In this document: one piece after another, positions 15,757-24,285 of the stretch
Position numbering within the stretch: the first letter of the stretch is position 1
Layout: each line of letters starts with the position of its first letter
Source of the DNA: Sphingomonas naphthae
GTDB taxonomy: Bacteria > Pseudomonadota > Alphaproteobacteria > Sphingomonadales > Sphingomonadaceae
Length of the DNA: 64,000 bases
NCBI RefSeq assembly: GCF_028607085.1
Contig: NZ_CP117411.1
Location: 3,734,501 to 3,798,500 of the forward strand
Reading direction: 5' to 3'
Notes under the pieces: generated by a model
Databases searched by the model: none
What the model was told of the DNA's origin: nothing
What the model saw: only the letters and a program-made list of their open reading frames with translations
Made by a program: the position numbers and the translations under genes

Positions 15757-17325
15757 TCAGGCCGCCGCCGCTTCGGCCGCCTTGGCGGCCTCGCGATCGC
15801 GCAGCATCTTGCGATGCACCTTGCCGGCCGGGGTCTTGGGAAGTTCGCTGACGAACTCGACGATGCGCGGGAATTCGTGCTGCGCCAGTTTCTGGCGGGT
15901 GAAGTCCTGCAATTCCTTGATGAGCGCGTCGCTGCCCTCACGATCCGAAACGACGAAGGCCTTCACGACCTGGCCGCGCTTCTCGTCGGGCACGCCGATC
16001 ACGCCGCATTCCAGCACCGCGTCATGCTTGAGCATGCTGTTCTCGATCTCGACCGCGCTCATCGTCCAGCCGGCGGAGATGATGACGTCGTCGGCGCGGC
16101 CGCAGTGGTAGAAATAGCCGTCCGCGTCGGTCCTGGCCCGGTCCTTGGTGGAGAGCCAGCCGCCGCCGCGCCACAGCATCAGCTCGCCGATCTCGCCGGC
16201 GTCGCAGACGCTGCCGTCGGGGCGCTGCACCTCCAGCTTCTGCCCCGGCACCGCCTTGCCGAGCGAGCCGGGTTTCACGGTGAAATCCTCGGCGCCAGGA
16301 TAATTCACCAGCACTACGCCGATTTCGGTCGTGCCGTACATCGAGCAGACCGGCACCTTGAAATGCAGGTCGATCCAGTCGAGCGTGGCCGGGTCGATCG
16401 GCTCGCCGGTGTAGGAGAGCTTGCGGAAGTGAAAGGCGTAATCCGCCACTTTCCCGCTGTTCTTCATCATCCGGTAATGCGTCGCCGCCGCCGACATGTT
16501 GGTGACGCGATAGTCGTCCAGCGCCTTCATCAGCCGCACCGGATCGAAGCGTCCCGCGAAAGTGCCGGTCGTAACGCCCAGCCCCAGCGGCGCGAGCGTA
16601 CCGTGCCACAGGCCATGGCCCCAGGCGGGCGAAGAGGGGCAGAAGAACTGGTCGCCGGGGCGGATGCCCGTGCCGTAAAGCGCGGCGAACATCAGCGTCA
16701 CGAGCGCGCGGTGGCTATGCTTGACCGCCTCGGGCAATTCACGGGTCGTGCCCGACGTATATTGGAACACGGCGAGGTCGTTCGCCTTGGTTTTGGGCGT
16801 ATAGGTCGAGGGGAAGCGGGCGATGTCGTCGAGCAGCCCGTCGTCCGCCACGATCACGCGCGGGCCGGGGGCGCCGCGCGCCAGGTCGGCCTTTTCGGAA
16901 TTGGTGATGAGGATCGTCGGCTTGCAATCGTCGATCCGCAGCTTCAGCGCATCCGGCCCGAACAGGGTGAACAACGGCACCGAGATCGCGCCCGTCTGCA
17001 TCGCCCCGAACAGGCAGACGTAGAAGGGCAGCGACGGCTCCAGCATGAAGGCGATGCGCTCGCCCGGCTGGATGCCCTCCGCATCGAGCCAGTGCGCGAA
17101 GCGGGCGGCACCGGTGGCGATCTCGTCGAAGCTCAATATCTCGTCGCGGCCGTCGGCATGGGCGATCCGCACCGCCGCCCGGCCCGACCCGTCGGCATGG
17201 CGGACGATACATTCATGGGCGATGTTCAGGTCTTCGCGGTCGCCGTCGAACAAATCCCATAGCGCCGCGGACGTCGCATGGCCTTGTGCATCGGCATAAG
17301 CCGTATAGTCGGTAAGCTGTGCCAT
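15757..17325 (-). CDS. AMP-forming acyl-CoA synthetase (ANL superfamily)
   Basis: A 522-aa adenylating enzyme: acid + ATP + CoA to acyl-CoA + AMP + PPi. Motif A3 is YTSGTTRELPEAVKHSHRA (about 189-207), where the usual GTTG-x-PK is GTTR-x-LPE; I recall this as the form of a subfamily. The catalytic lysine of A10 is K502 (TPAGKVHRK), and the A5-type YGTTE motif is intact. ATG 17325 is preferred to GTG 17334 on Shine-Dalgarno spacing (GGACAGTGGG). It is the first gene of the CoA operon, divergent from iclR. Confidence 0.9.
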   Translation of the reverse strand: MAQLTDYTAYADAQGHATSAALWDLFDGDREDLNIAHECIVRHADGSGRAAVRIAHADGRDEILSFDEIATGAARFAHWLDAEGIQPGERIAFMLEPSLPFYVCLFGAMQTGAISVPLFTLFGPDALKLRIDDCKPTILITNSEKADLARGAPGPRVIVADDGLLDDIARFPSTYTPKTKANDLAVFQYTSGTTRELPEAVKHSHRALVTLMFAALYGTGIRPGDQFFCPSSPAWGHGLWHGTLAPLGLGVTTGTFAGRFDPVRLMKALDDYRVTNMSAAATHYRMMKNSGKVADYAFHFRKLSYTGEPIDPATLDWIDLHFKVPVCSMYGTTEIGVVLVNYPGAEDFTVKPGSLGKAVPGQKLEVQRPDGSVCDAGEIGELMLWRGGGWLSTKDRARTDADGYFYHCGRADDVIISAGWTMSAVEIENSMLKHDAVLECGVIGVPDEKRGQVVKAFVVSDREGSDALIKELQDFTRQKLAQHEFPRIVEFVSELPKTPAGKVHRKMLRDREAAKAAEAAAA

Positions 17326-17423
17326 CGATCCCACTGTCCTGTCGGGATGCGCCGGCCGGGAATGACTTCCCGACGGCCCCCGCCGTGTCGATCGATCGCT
17401 GACATGGGCTAATTTTGTTGTAA

Positions 17424-17444
17424 ATATAGAATGCAGTTCTGTAT
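17424..17444. promoter_or_regulatory. Candidate IclR operator in divergent promoter
   Basis: A 21-bp near-palindrome ATATAGAA-TGCAG-TTCTGTAT (7 of 8 arm pairs) lies in an AT-rich island within the 152-bp gap between the acyl-CoA synthetase and iclR starts. It is 33 nt before the regulator's ATG. Size, spacing and position suit an IclR-family dimer site controlling both promoters. Confidence 0.55.
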
Positions 17445-17477
17445 ATTGAACGCTGCGTCATATCGGGGAGGCGATGA

Positions 17478-18293
17478 ATGAGCGATCCGCTACACTATGT
17501 TCCCCGGCCGGATCAGGAGCTTGCCAAGGCGGTAGAGGTCAGCAAGGCGCCCGCCATATCGCGCGCGGCGGCGGTGCTGCGGCTGCTCGGCAAGAGCGAG
17601 CAGCCGCTCGGCCTCCAGGCGATCGCGCGAGAACTGGGGCTGGTGCCCAGCACCTGCCTCTATGTGCTGCGCGCCCTCGTCGCCGAGGAATTCGTGGCGT
17701 TCGATCCCGATACCAAACGCTATGCGCTTCAGGCCGGGGTGCTGACGCTCGCGCGCCACTGGCTGCGCCGCGATCGCTTCAACGAACTGGCCCAGCCGAT
17801 CCTCAACCGGATCAGCCGGCAGGTCGATGCCACGGTGATCGGCGTCCACATCGTCGGCATCGATCATATGATCATCGTCGCCACCTCGCAGGCGGGGAAT
17901 AATTTCCAGCTGAGCGCGCAGGTCGGCAGCCGCTTCCCGGCGCTCATCAGCGCTACCGGCCGTTGCATCGCCGCCTTCGGCGATCATTCGGAAGCCGAGC
18001 TGGAGGCCAAATTCCGCACCCTGCGCTGGGATGACGGCCCGAGCTTCGAGACATGGCTGACGCAGGTGCGCGAAACCCGCGCGCAGGGCTTCGCGGTGGA
18101 CGAGGGCGCCTATATCACCGGCGTCACCGTCGTCGCCGCGCCGGTGTGGAAGGTGCGCGGCCGGCTGAGCCATGCGCTCGTCGTGGCGGGCCTCACCAGC
18201 GCCGTCCGCCGCGCCGGGCTGGAGGCCGTGCAGCAGGAATTGCTGCGGTCCGCCACATGGCTGTCGCGCCAATTGTGCGGCGAGCAGGAATGA
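17478..18293 (+). CDS. IclR-family transcriptional regulator
   Basis: A 271-aa regulator. The winged HTH is at about 25-85 (ISRAAAVLRLLGKSEQPLGLQAIARELGLVPSTCLYVLRAL) and is followed by the IclR GAF-like effector domain (about 100-265, VTVVAAPVWKVRGRLSHALVV). IclR proteins in aromatic and CoA pathways bind small acids. It diverges from the ligase-MaoC-CaiB-SDR operon across a near-palindromic candidate operator, so that operon is its most likely target. It converges on Rieske-2. Confidence 0.92.
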   Translation: MSDPLHYVPRPDQELAKAVEVSKAPAISRAAAVLRLLGKSEQPLGLQAIARELGLVPSTCLYVLRALVAEEFVAFDPDTKRYALQAGVLTLARHWLRRDRFNELAQPILNRISRQVDATVIGVHIVGIDHMIIVATSQAGNNFQLSAQVGSRFPALISATGRCIAAFGDHSEAELEAKFRTLRWDDGPSFETWLTQVRETRAQGFAVDEGAYITGVTVVAAPVWKVRGRLSHALVVAGLTSAVRRAGLEAVQQELLRSATWLSRQLCGEQE

Positions 18294-18356
18294 TGTCGCC
18301 GGGGACCGGCCACCGGGCGGCCCCTGACGCGCACCATCCCCCGATAGAGCGGCCGC

Positions 18357-19751
18357 TCAGTCGAGCAGGCGCGGCCCGCCCATGCCCATATATTGCGCCA
18401 GGTTGCGGTGGAAGTTGGTGATCTTCTGTTCCTGATGCGGATTGGGCAGGGTGCCGCGGAAGCCGCGCGACTTCATGCCCTTCTGCACCCATTCCATATT
18501 GGCGAAGTCCTGCGCCAGCACCGATCCCCATTTCTCGGCGGTCGCCTCGGCATGGACCCATTCGGTCCTGGGCACCTCGCCTTCGGGGAAACGCTCGATC
18601 GCATAGCTCTCGAAAATGCATTTGTCGGGATCGTCGCCATAGGGCCGCGCGCGGTAGCACAGCGCGAAGGTGGCACCCTGCAACAGCGACATATTGGGGA
18701 ACACATGCCAGGCGAGGCCCGCCTCGGCCATGTTCTCCGCGCTGATCTCGGGCCAGATCACGCCGCGCTTGGCGTCGTCCGCCTTGGCCGAAGCCAGCCA
18801 ATGCTTGACCACGTCGCCAGGTGACGTGCCCTCGGGCAATTCGTCCACCAGCCGGCTGGCGGCGTTGACGAGCGTCTCGGTCGAGGCGGCGTAATTGACG
18901 GTCGTGTAATTCTCGCGCGCCAGTTCGTAGGTCGACACGCGCGGATCGCCGCCCAGCCCGGCGCGGGTGACGGTGCTGCTCTGGCTCATCTTCATGCTGG
19001 CGTCGCGCTCGTCGAAACCGCTGACGCCGTGCAGGCCATAGGATTTGCTGTAGGCGTAGAATTGCCCGTATTTCAGCAGTTGCGAGTGCGTGCCGGAGAC
19101 GTGGTACGGCTCCATGAACGCCTCCAGCGCCGTCTTCCAATTGGCCGGATAGATGACCCACTGGCGCCATTTGTAGCGCATCTTCTCGAACTGGAAGGCA
19201 TCGAGGATGCTGGCGGCGGGCTCGAGAAACTCGCGCAGCGGCACGCAATTGGGGTCCATGTTGATGAACACCCAGCCGCCCCAATGATCGACCTGCACTT
19301 CGGACAGGCCGGTGCGCCCCTCGGTCAGCGCGCCCTTCCAGTCCTGCGGATCGAGGATGTAGACGTTCTTGCCCTCCAGATCGAAGGCCCAGCCGTGGAA
19401 GCCGCAGACGAAGCGCCGCTTCGTACCGCACGCGCCATTCTGCTCGCATGGCGTATCGATCAGGCGCCGGCCGCGATGCGGGCAGACGTTGTGGAACGCC
19501 TTGATCTCGTCGGGCGCGCTGCGGACGACGATGATCGAATCGTCGCCGATCTCATAGGTGATGAAATTGCCGACCTCGGGGATTTCCTCCAGCCGGCACG
19601 CCATCTGCCAGACCTTCGGCCACAGCAGCTTCTTCTCGGCCTCGGCATAGTCCTTCGAGAGGAAGGCCTCGGTCGGGTAGGTCAGCGGCTTGGCGAGATC
19701 CTCCTCGGAGGCGACCGGGGCACCGACCTCGAGACTGAAGGGCTTGTTCAT
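18357..19751 (-). CDS. Rieske-type ring-hydroxylating oxygenase, alpha subunit (copy 2)
   Basis: A 464-aa Rieske oxygenase. [2Fe-2S] ligands are C90, H92, C116 and H119 (CPHRG ... CGFHGW). An insertion with two extra cysteines (TPCEQNGACGTKR, C102 and C108) lies between the pairs. Iron histidines are H217 and H222 (MEPYHVSGTHS). AGGAGA precedes the ATG at 19751. It follows the BVMO gene by 110 bp on the same strand and probably forms an operon with it. As for copy 1, no electron-transfer partner gene is nearby, so it must borrow one. It is divergent enough from copy 1 to act on a different substrate. Confidence 0.93.
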   Translation of the reverse strand: MNKPFSLEVGAPVASEEDLAKPLTYPTEAFLSKDYAEAEKKLLWPKVWQMACRLEEIPEVGNFITYEIGDDSIIVVRSAPDEIKAFHNVCPHRGRRLIDTPCEQNGACGTKRRFVCGFHGWAFDLEGKNVYILDPQDWKGALTEGRTGLSEVQVDHWGGWVFINMDPNCVPLREFLEPAASILDAFQFEKMRYKWRQWVIYPANWKTALEAFMEPYHVSGTHSQLLKYGQFYAYSKSYGLHGVSGFDERDASMKMSQSSTVTRAGLGGDPRVSTYELARENYTTVNYAASTETLVNAASRLVDELPEGTSPGDVVKHWLASAKADDAKRGVIWPEISAENMAEAGLAWHVFPNMSLLQGATFALCYRARPYGDDPDKCIFESYAIERFPEGEVPRTEWVHAEATAEKWGSVLAQDFANMEWVQKGMKSRGFRGTLPNPHQEQKITNFHRNLAQYMGMGGPRLLD

Positions 19752-19861
19752 GAGATTCTCCTGGGTCCGCTCATCGCCGCGACGGAACGATTTGACCCGG
19801 CCTGTATCATTCCGCGCCGAGTCGATGCCATGGTCTTTGATGTTTGATGCATTATTTTCAC

Positions 19862-21769
19862 TCAGGCCACGCTTTCCGGCTCGGCCGCGTCGTTGGCCGC
19901 CACCGGCGGCGTGAGTTCGAGGCCGGCCATGCTGCCCTCGTCGCGCCATTCCTGAAGCAGCGTGTCGAAGGCGTAGAAGCCGGGGCCATAGGGCTCGCCG
20001 AAGATGAACTTCAGTTTCTTGCGCCGCTCTTCGTCGGCCCCTGCGCCGCCGCCTTCGCCGTTCCAATAGCCGGGGGTACATTCCAGCAGGAAATCGCTGA
20101 TATCGACCGCCGTCTCGTGGATGGTGCGGACCCAGCCCTCCTGCGCCTCGCGCGTCGGCTCGATCACGGCGGCGCCCCGCGCCAGCGCCTCCTTCACGAT
20201 CCAGGCGATATGGCTGACCTGCTGGTCGTACATCGCGGTGATGTTGCCGCCGGCGCCCGCCTGGGTGAAGCCGGTGTAGAAATGGTTGGGGAAGCCGTGG
20301 CTGGTCATGCCGTGGAAGGTTTTCAGCCCGTCACGCCAATGATCGTACAGCGACAGGCCGTCGCGCCCGGCATAGGGCTCGATCCCCAGCCGCCGGTCGA
20401 GCTTGGTCGTCACCTCGAAGCCGCTGGCGTAGATGATGCAATCGACCTCATATTCGACGCCGTTGGCGACGATGCCCTTCTCGGTGATCCGCTCGACACC
20501 CTGGCAGTCGGACACATCGATCAGCTTTACGTTCGGCAGATTGAACGTCTCGAGATAGGTGTCGTTCGAGCAGGGTCGCTTGCAGCCCATCCGGTAATAA
20601 GGCTTGAGCGATTCCGCCGTCGCCGGATCGGTGACGATGCTGGCGATGCGGCGGCGCAACCGCTCCATCACGCGATAATCCTCCTCCTCGCGCATCGCCA
20701 GGATCTGCTCGAGCGGCAATTCCTCGCCGATCGCTTCCAGCCGGGTCGCCATGTTGCGATTGATCTCGGTCCAGAAGTCGCAGATCGCATCCTCCGCCAC
20801 CTTGCCGGGCGGCAGGAATTCGAAGCTCCACTGGTGGAAGTTGCGCTGCCGCTCCTGCTGCCAGCCCGGCCCCAGATTGGCCGCCCAATCGGGATCGGTC
20901 GGCACGTTGCCGCGCCGGTCGACCGACGAGGGCGTGCGCTGGAAGACGAGCAGTTTCTTGGCATATTTGCCCACGAACGGCACGATCTGGATCGCGCTGG
21001 CGCCAGTGCCGATCACCGCCACCCTTTTGTCGGCGAGCTTGTCGAGCGTGGGATCCTCCCAGCTGCCGCCGGTATAATCATAGTCCCACCGCGCGCTGTG
21101 GAAGCTGTGGCCCTTGAAATCGGTGATGCCGGGGATGCCGGGCAGCTTCGGCTTGTTGGTGCTGCCCACGCACATGATGACGAAGCGGGCGCGGACGTCG
21201 TCGCCATGGTTGGTGCCGATCCGCCAGCGCTGGAGCCCGTCGTCCCACTGCATCGAACTGACCGACGTGCCGAACAGGGTATTGCCGTAGAGATCGAAAT
21301 GCGTGCCGATCCGGCGGCAATGCTCCTGAATTTCGGTGCCGTCCGAAAAGCGCGACTTGGGGACGTAGCCGACCTCTTCGAGCAGCGGGAAATAGCAGTA
21401 GGATTCGTTGTCGCACTGGATGCCGGGATAGCGGTTCCAATACCACACGCCGCCGAAATCGCCGGCGGCGTCGATGATGCGGAAATCGGTGACGCCCTGC
21501 TGCTTGAGGCGGACGCCCGCCATCAGCCCGGAAAAGCCGCCGCCGATGATGGCCACGTCGATCTCCGGCGCGATCGGCTCGCGCGCCTGCGGCGGGGTGT
21601 GCGGATCGACCTCGGCGAATTCCTTCAGCCCATCGGCCGCCTTGGCATATTGATCGCCGCCCTCGGGGCGCAGCCGCTTGTCGCGCTCCTGCCGATAGCG
21701 CGCGCGCAGCGCCGGAATGTCGATGTCATCCGGGGTCTGGCTGGGGCCGCATGTCACGATCGTCTGCAT
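19862..21769 (-). CDS. Type I Baeyer-Villiger monooxygenase (FAD/NADPH)
   Basis: A 635-aa flavoprotein. FAD Rossmann motif GGGFSG (76-81), NADPH Rossmann motif VIGTGAS (about 252-258), and between them the BVMO fingerprint F-x-G-x3-H-x3-W-D (F218, G220, H224, W228, D229). It has the N-terminal extension of about 70 residues seen in the large-ring/steroid BVMO group. It inserts oxygen next to a ketone, giving an ester or lactone. It is first in a probable operon with Rieske-2 and divergent from the aldehyde dehydrogenase. A perfect dyad lies 54 bp before its start. The substrate is unknown. Confidence 0.93.
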   Translation of the reverse strand: MQTIVTCGPSQTPDDIDIPALRARYRQERDKRLRPEGGDQYAKAADGLKEFAEVDPHTPPQAREPIAPEIDVAIIGGGFSGLMAGVRLKQQGVTDFRIIDAAGDFGGVWYWNRYPGIQCDNESYCYFPLLEEVGYVPKSRFSDGTEIQEHCRRIGTHFDLYGNTLFGTSVSSMQWDDGLQRWRIGTNHGDDVRARFVIMCVGSTNKPKLPGIPGITDFKGHSFHSARWDYDYTGGSWEDPTLDKLADKRVAVIGTGASAIQIVPFVGKYAKKLLVFQRTPSSVDRRGNVPTDPDWAANLGPGWQQERQRNFHQWSFEFLPPGKVAEDAICDFWTEINRNMATRLEAIGEELPLEQILAMREEEDYRVMERLRRRIASIVTDPATAESLKPYYRMGCKRPCSNDTYLETFNLPNVKLIDVSDCQGVERITEKGIVANGVEYEVDCIIYASGFEVTTKLDRRLGIEPYAGRDGLSLYDHWRDGLKTFHGMTSHGFPNHFYTGFTQAGAGGNITAMYDQQVSHIAWIVKEALARGAAVIEPTREAQEGWVRTIHETAVDISDFLLECTPGYWNGEGGGAGADEERRKKLKFIFGEPYGPGFYAFDTLLQEWRDEGSMAGLELTPPVAANDAAEPESVA

Positions 21770-21822
21770 TCGCCTGATTCCTCATCCGCTTTTCGGGTCA
21801 GCATGCCGCTCGCTGAACTTAC

Positions 21823-21842
21823 AATCAACACTGTCGTTGATT
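21823..21842. promoter_or_regulatory. Perfect 20-bp operator-like dyad upstream of the BVMO gene
   Basis: AATCAAC (21823-21829), 6-nt spacer, GTTGATT (21836-21842). All seven pairs match in a locally AT-rich patch 54 bp from the BVMO start, in the 277-bp divergent gap with the aldehyde dehydrogenase. It looks like a dimeric repressor site. The TetR protein encoded at 25846, the end of the divergent operon, is the nearest candidate binder (inference). The rest of the gap holds no recognisable gene. Confidence 0.55.
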
Positions 21843-22046
21843 AAGCGACGCCGCCACCCGCGCGGATGCACCACGATTGCTCTGCCCTCCCGCCGCGCAT
21901 CGCAAGAGCCGGGCCCTACTTTTCGCCCGGGCGATGAAGCGCGTGGCCGCGCAGACCCCCTCCATGATCCGTGCCATAGGCTCGATCCAACACGGCCCGA
22001 TCGTGCGAGCGCCCGGGCCGTACCTTATGCGGTCCCGGGAGAGACT

Positions 22047-23465
22047 ATGCGCGAGTATCTCAAATTCTACATCGACGGCGCCTGGGTCGATCCCATCACG
22101 CCCAGATCGGCCGATGTCATCAACCCCGCCACCGAGGCGGTCGCCGGGCAGATTTCACTGGGCTCGGCCGCCGATGTCGATCTGGCCGTGACCGCCGCGC
22201 GGCGCGCCTTCGCCGGCTGGTCGATCACCAGCCGCGAGGAACGGCTCGACATCCTCCAGGCGATCCAGGCCGAATATGCCCGCCGCCAGAGCGAGATCGC
22301 CGATGCCATCATCGAGGAGATGGGCGCCCCGGCCTCGCTCGCCCACGGCTTCCACGTCGGGCTCGGCGCCGGCCATCTCCAGACCGCGATCGAGGTGCTG
22401 AAGGACTTTCCGTTCGAGGAGGTGCGCGGCCCCACCCTGATCCGCCGCGAGCCGATCGGCGTGTGCGCGCTCATCACGCCGTGGAACTGGCCGATGAACC
22501 AGACCTGCGTGAAGATCTTCCCGGCGCTCGCCGCCGGCTGCACGATGATCCTGAAGCCGCCGCAACTGGCCCCCTTCTCGGCCCAGATCCTCGCCGAGAT
22601 CCTCCACACGGCGGGCGTGCCGGCCGGCGTGTTCAACATGGTGCAGGGTTCCGGCAGCGTGATCGGCACGGCGCTGTCGACCCATCAGGACGTCGACATG
22701 GTGTCCTTCACCGGCTCCGAAGGCGTCGGCGTCCAGATTTCCAAGGACGCGGCCGATACGGTCAAGCGGGTCGGGCTGGAACTGGGCGGCAAGAGCGCCG
22801 TCATCGTGCTCGACGATGCCGCGCTGGCCGAGAATGTCTCGGGCGCGACCGCCGGGATGATGGGCAATTCGGGCCAGACGTGCAGCGCCGGTTCGCGCCT
22901 GCTGGTGCCCGCCGCGCGCATGGAGGAGGCCATCGCCGCCGCCCGCGCCGCCGCCGACGGGGTCACGGTGGGCGATCCCAAGGGCAATGTCGCGATGGGC
23001 CCGGTCGTCTCCAAGGCGCAGTACAACATCATCCAGGACTATATCCGGAAGGGCCTCGACGAAGGCGCGCAACTCGTGGCGGGTGGGCTCGGCCGGCCCG
23101 ACGGGATCGACAAGGGCTGGTTCGTGAAGCCGACCGTGTTCGTCACCACCAACGATACGGTGATCGGGCGGGAGGAGATTTTCGGGCCGGTCTTGGTCAT
23201 CATCGGCTACGACGATGTCGATCACGCCATCGCCATCGCCAACGACAGCAATTTCGGCCTCGCCGGCTATGTGAACGGGCTCGATACCGAACTGGTCCAT
23301 TCAGTCGCGCGGCGGATGCGGACCGGCTGGGTCAGCATGAACGGCGGCTTCGATTTCCACGCGCCCTTCGGCGGCTACAAACGATCGGGCAACGGCCGCG
23401 AATGGGGCGAGTTCGGCTTCCACGAATATCTCGAGGTCAAGTCGATGCTCGGTTACGCCGCCTGA
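22047..23465 (+). CDS. NAD(P)-dependent aldehyde dehydrogenase
   Basis: A 472-aa ALDH-superfamily enzyme that oxidises an aldehyde to the acid. General base E245 (ELGGKS), nucleophile C279 (GQTCSAGSR), cofactor segment TPWNWP, and the C-terminal EIFGPV motif are all present. The ATG at 22047 with GGGAGAG upstream gives the normal family length; the extra upstream frame is intergenic. It leads an apparent operon ALDH-cofE-cofD-cofC-tetR and could process an aldehyde released after Baeyer-Villiger cleavage. Confidence 0.93.
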   Translation: MREYLKFYIDGAWVDPITPRSADVINPATEAVAGQISLGSAADVDLAVTAARRAFAGWSITSREERLDILQAIQAEYARRQSEIADAIIEEMGAPASLAHGFHVGLGAGHLQTAIEVLKDFPFEEVRGPTLIRREPIGVCALITPWNWPMNQTCVKIFPALAAGCTMILKPPQLAPFSAQILAEILHTAGVPAGVFNMVQGSGSVIGTALSTHQDVDMVSFTGSEGVGVQISKDAADTVKRVGLELGGKSAVIVLDDAALAENVSGATAGMMGNSGQTCSAGSRLLVPAARMEEAIAAARAAADGVTVGDPKGNVAMGPVVSKAQYNIIQDYIRKGLDEGAQLVAGGLGRPDGIDKGWFVKPTVFVTTNDTVIGREEIFGPVLVIIGYDDVDHAIAIANDSNFGLAGYVNGLDTELVHSVARRMRTGWVSMNGGFDFHAPFGGYKRSGNGREWGEFGFHEYLEVKSMLGYAA

Positions 23466-23477
23466 GCGGTTGCCGCG

Positions 23478-23519
23478 CCGGCGCTGACGGTCGATACTGG
23501 AGACGACCGTCAGGGCCGG
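23478..23519 (+). promoter_or_regulatory. Strong hairpin in the ALDH-cofE intergenic leader
   Basis: Arms 23478-23493 and 23504-23519 pair at 15 of 16 positions around a 10-nt loop. The core is CTGACGGTCG / CGACCGTCAG. There is no U-tract, and the 3' arm ends 13 nt before the cofE ATG, next to the only G-rich stretch that could bind ribosomes. It could be a terminator, an attenuator or a translation-limiting structure between the ALDH and F420 genes. Confidence 0.6.
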
Positions 23520-23532
23520 GGCGTACCATGTG

Positions 23533-24285
23533 ATGCAGATACTTCCCCTCACGCAGATCGGCGAAGTCGGGCCCGGCGATGACCTCGCCGCGCTGATGAT
23601 CGCCGCGCTCGACGCCGAAGGCATCGTGCCCGCCGCCGGCGACGTCCTCGTCGTGACGCAGAAAATCGTCTCCAAGGCGGAGGGCCGTGCGGTCGATCTC
23701 GCCACGATCCTGCCGGGCGCGCGCGCGATCGAGCTGGCGGCGATCACCCGCAAGCATCCGCCGCTGATCGAACTGGTGCTGCGCGAATCCACCGATGTGC
23801 TGCGCGCCGTGCCGCACGTCCTCATCACCCGCCACCGCACCGGCCATGTCATGGCCAATGCCGGTATCGACCGGTCGAACATCGGCCCCGACGGCGCCGA
23901 TCTCGCGCTGCTGCTGCCGGAGGACGCCGACGTCTCCGCCGAGGCGCTGGGCGCGCGCCTGTCGGATCATTATGGCTGCCCGATCGCGATCGTCGTGTCC
24001 GACAGTTTCGGCCGGCCGTGGCGCTACGGTGTGGTCAATGTCGCGATCGGGGCGAGCGGCCTGCCGGCCTTGCTCGACCGGCGTGGTCTGCCCGATCGCG
24101 ACGGACGCCCGCTGGAGGTGACGCAGATCGCGGTGGGCGACATGATCGCCACCGCCGCCGGCCTCGTGATGGGCGAGGGCGGCGAGGGCATCCCCGCCGC
24201 CGTCGTCCGGGGCTATAGCTGGTCCGCACCCGCCCGCCCGGCCGCCGCGCTGGTCCGCGCGCTCGCAGAGGATCTGTTCCGATGA
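23533..24285 (+). CDS. cofE: Coenzyme F420-0:L-glutamate ligase CofE
   Basis: A 250-aa single-domain CofE that adds the gamma-glutamyl tail to F420-0 with GTP. The family core VVSDSFGRPWRYGVVNVAIGASGL is present, and the C-terminal nitroreductase-like domain of mycobacterial FbiB is absent. The N-terminal VVTQKIVSKAEGR segment is also typical. ATG 23533 (or GTG 23530) has no clear Shine-Dalgarno, and a strong hairpin lies just upstream. It overlaps cofD by 4 bp. F420 is a deazaflavin hydride carrier, best known from actinobacteria and methanogens and patchy in proteobacteria. Confidence 0.92.
   Translation: MQILPLTQIGEVGPGDDLAALMIAALDAEGIVPAAGDVLVVTQKIVSKAEGRAVDLATILPGARAIELAAITRKHPPLIELVLRESTDVLRAVPHVLITRHRTGHVMANAGIDRSNIGPDGADLALLLPEDADVSAEALGARLSDHYGCPIAIVVSDSFGRPWRYGVVNVAIGASGLPALLDRRGLPDRDGRPLEVTQIAVGDMIATAAGLVMGEGGEGIPAAVVRGYSWSAPARPAAALVRALAEDLFR

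Noticed and set aside
14554-17262. A 902-codon plus-strand frame across the CoA operon
   Set aside because: It spans three clearly coding minus-strand genes and a gap, and its translation is low-complexity; a shadow frame.
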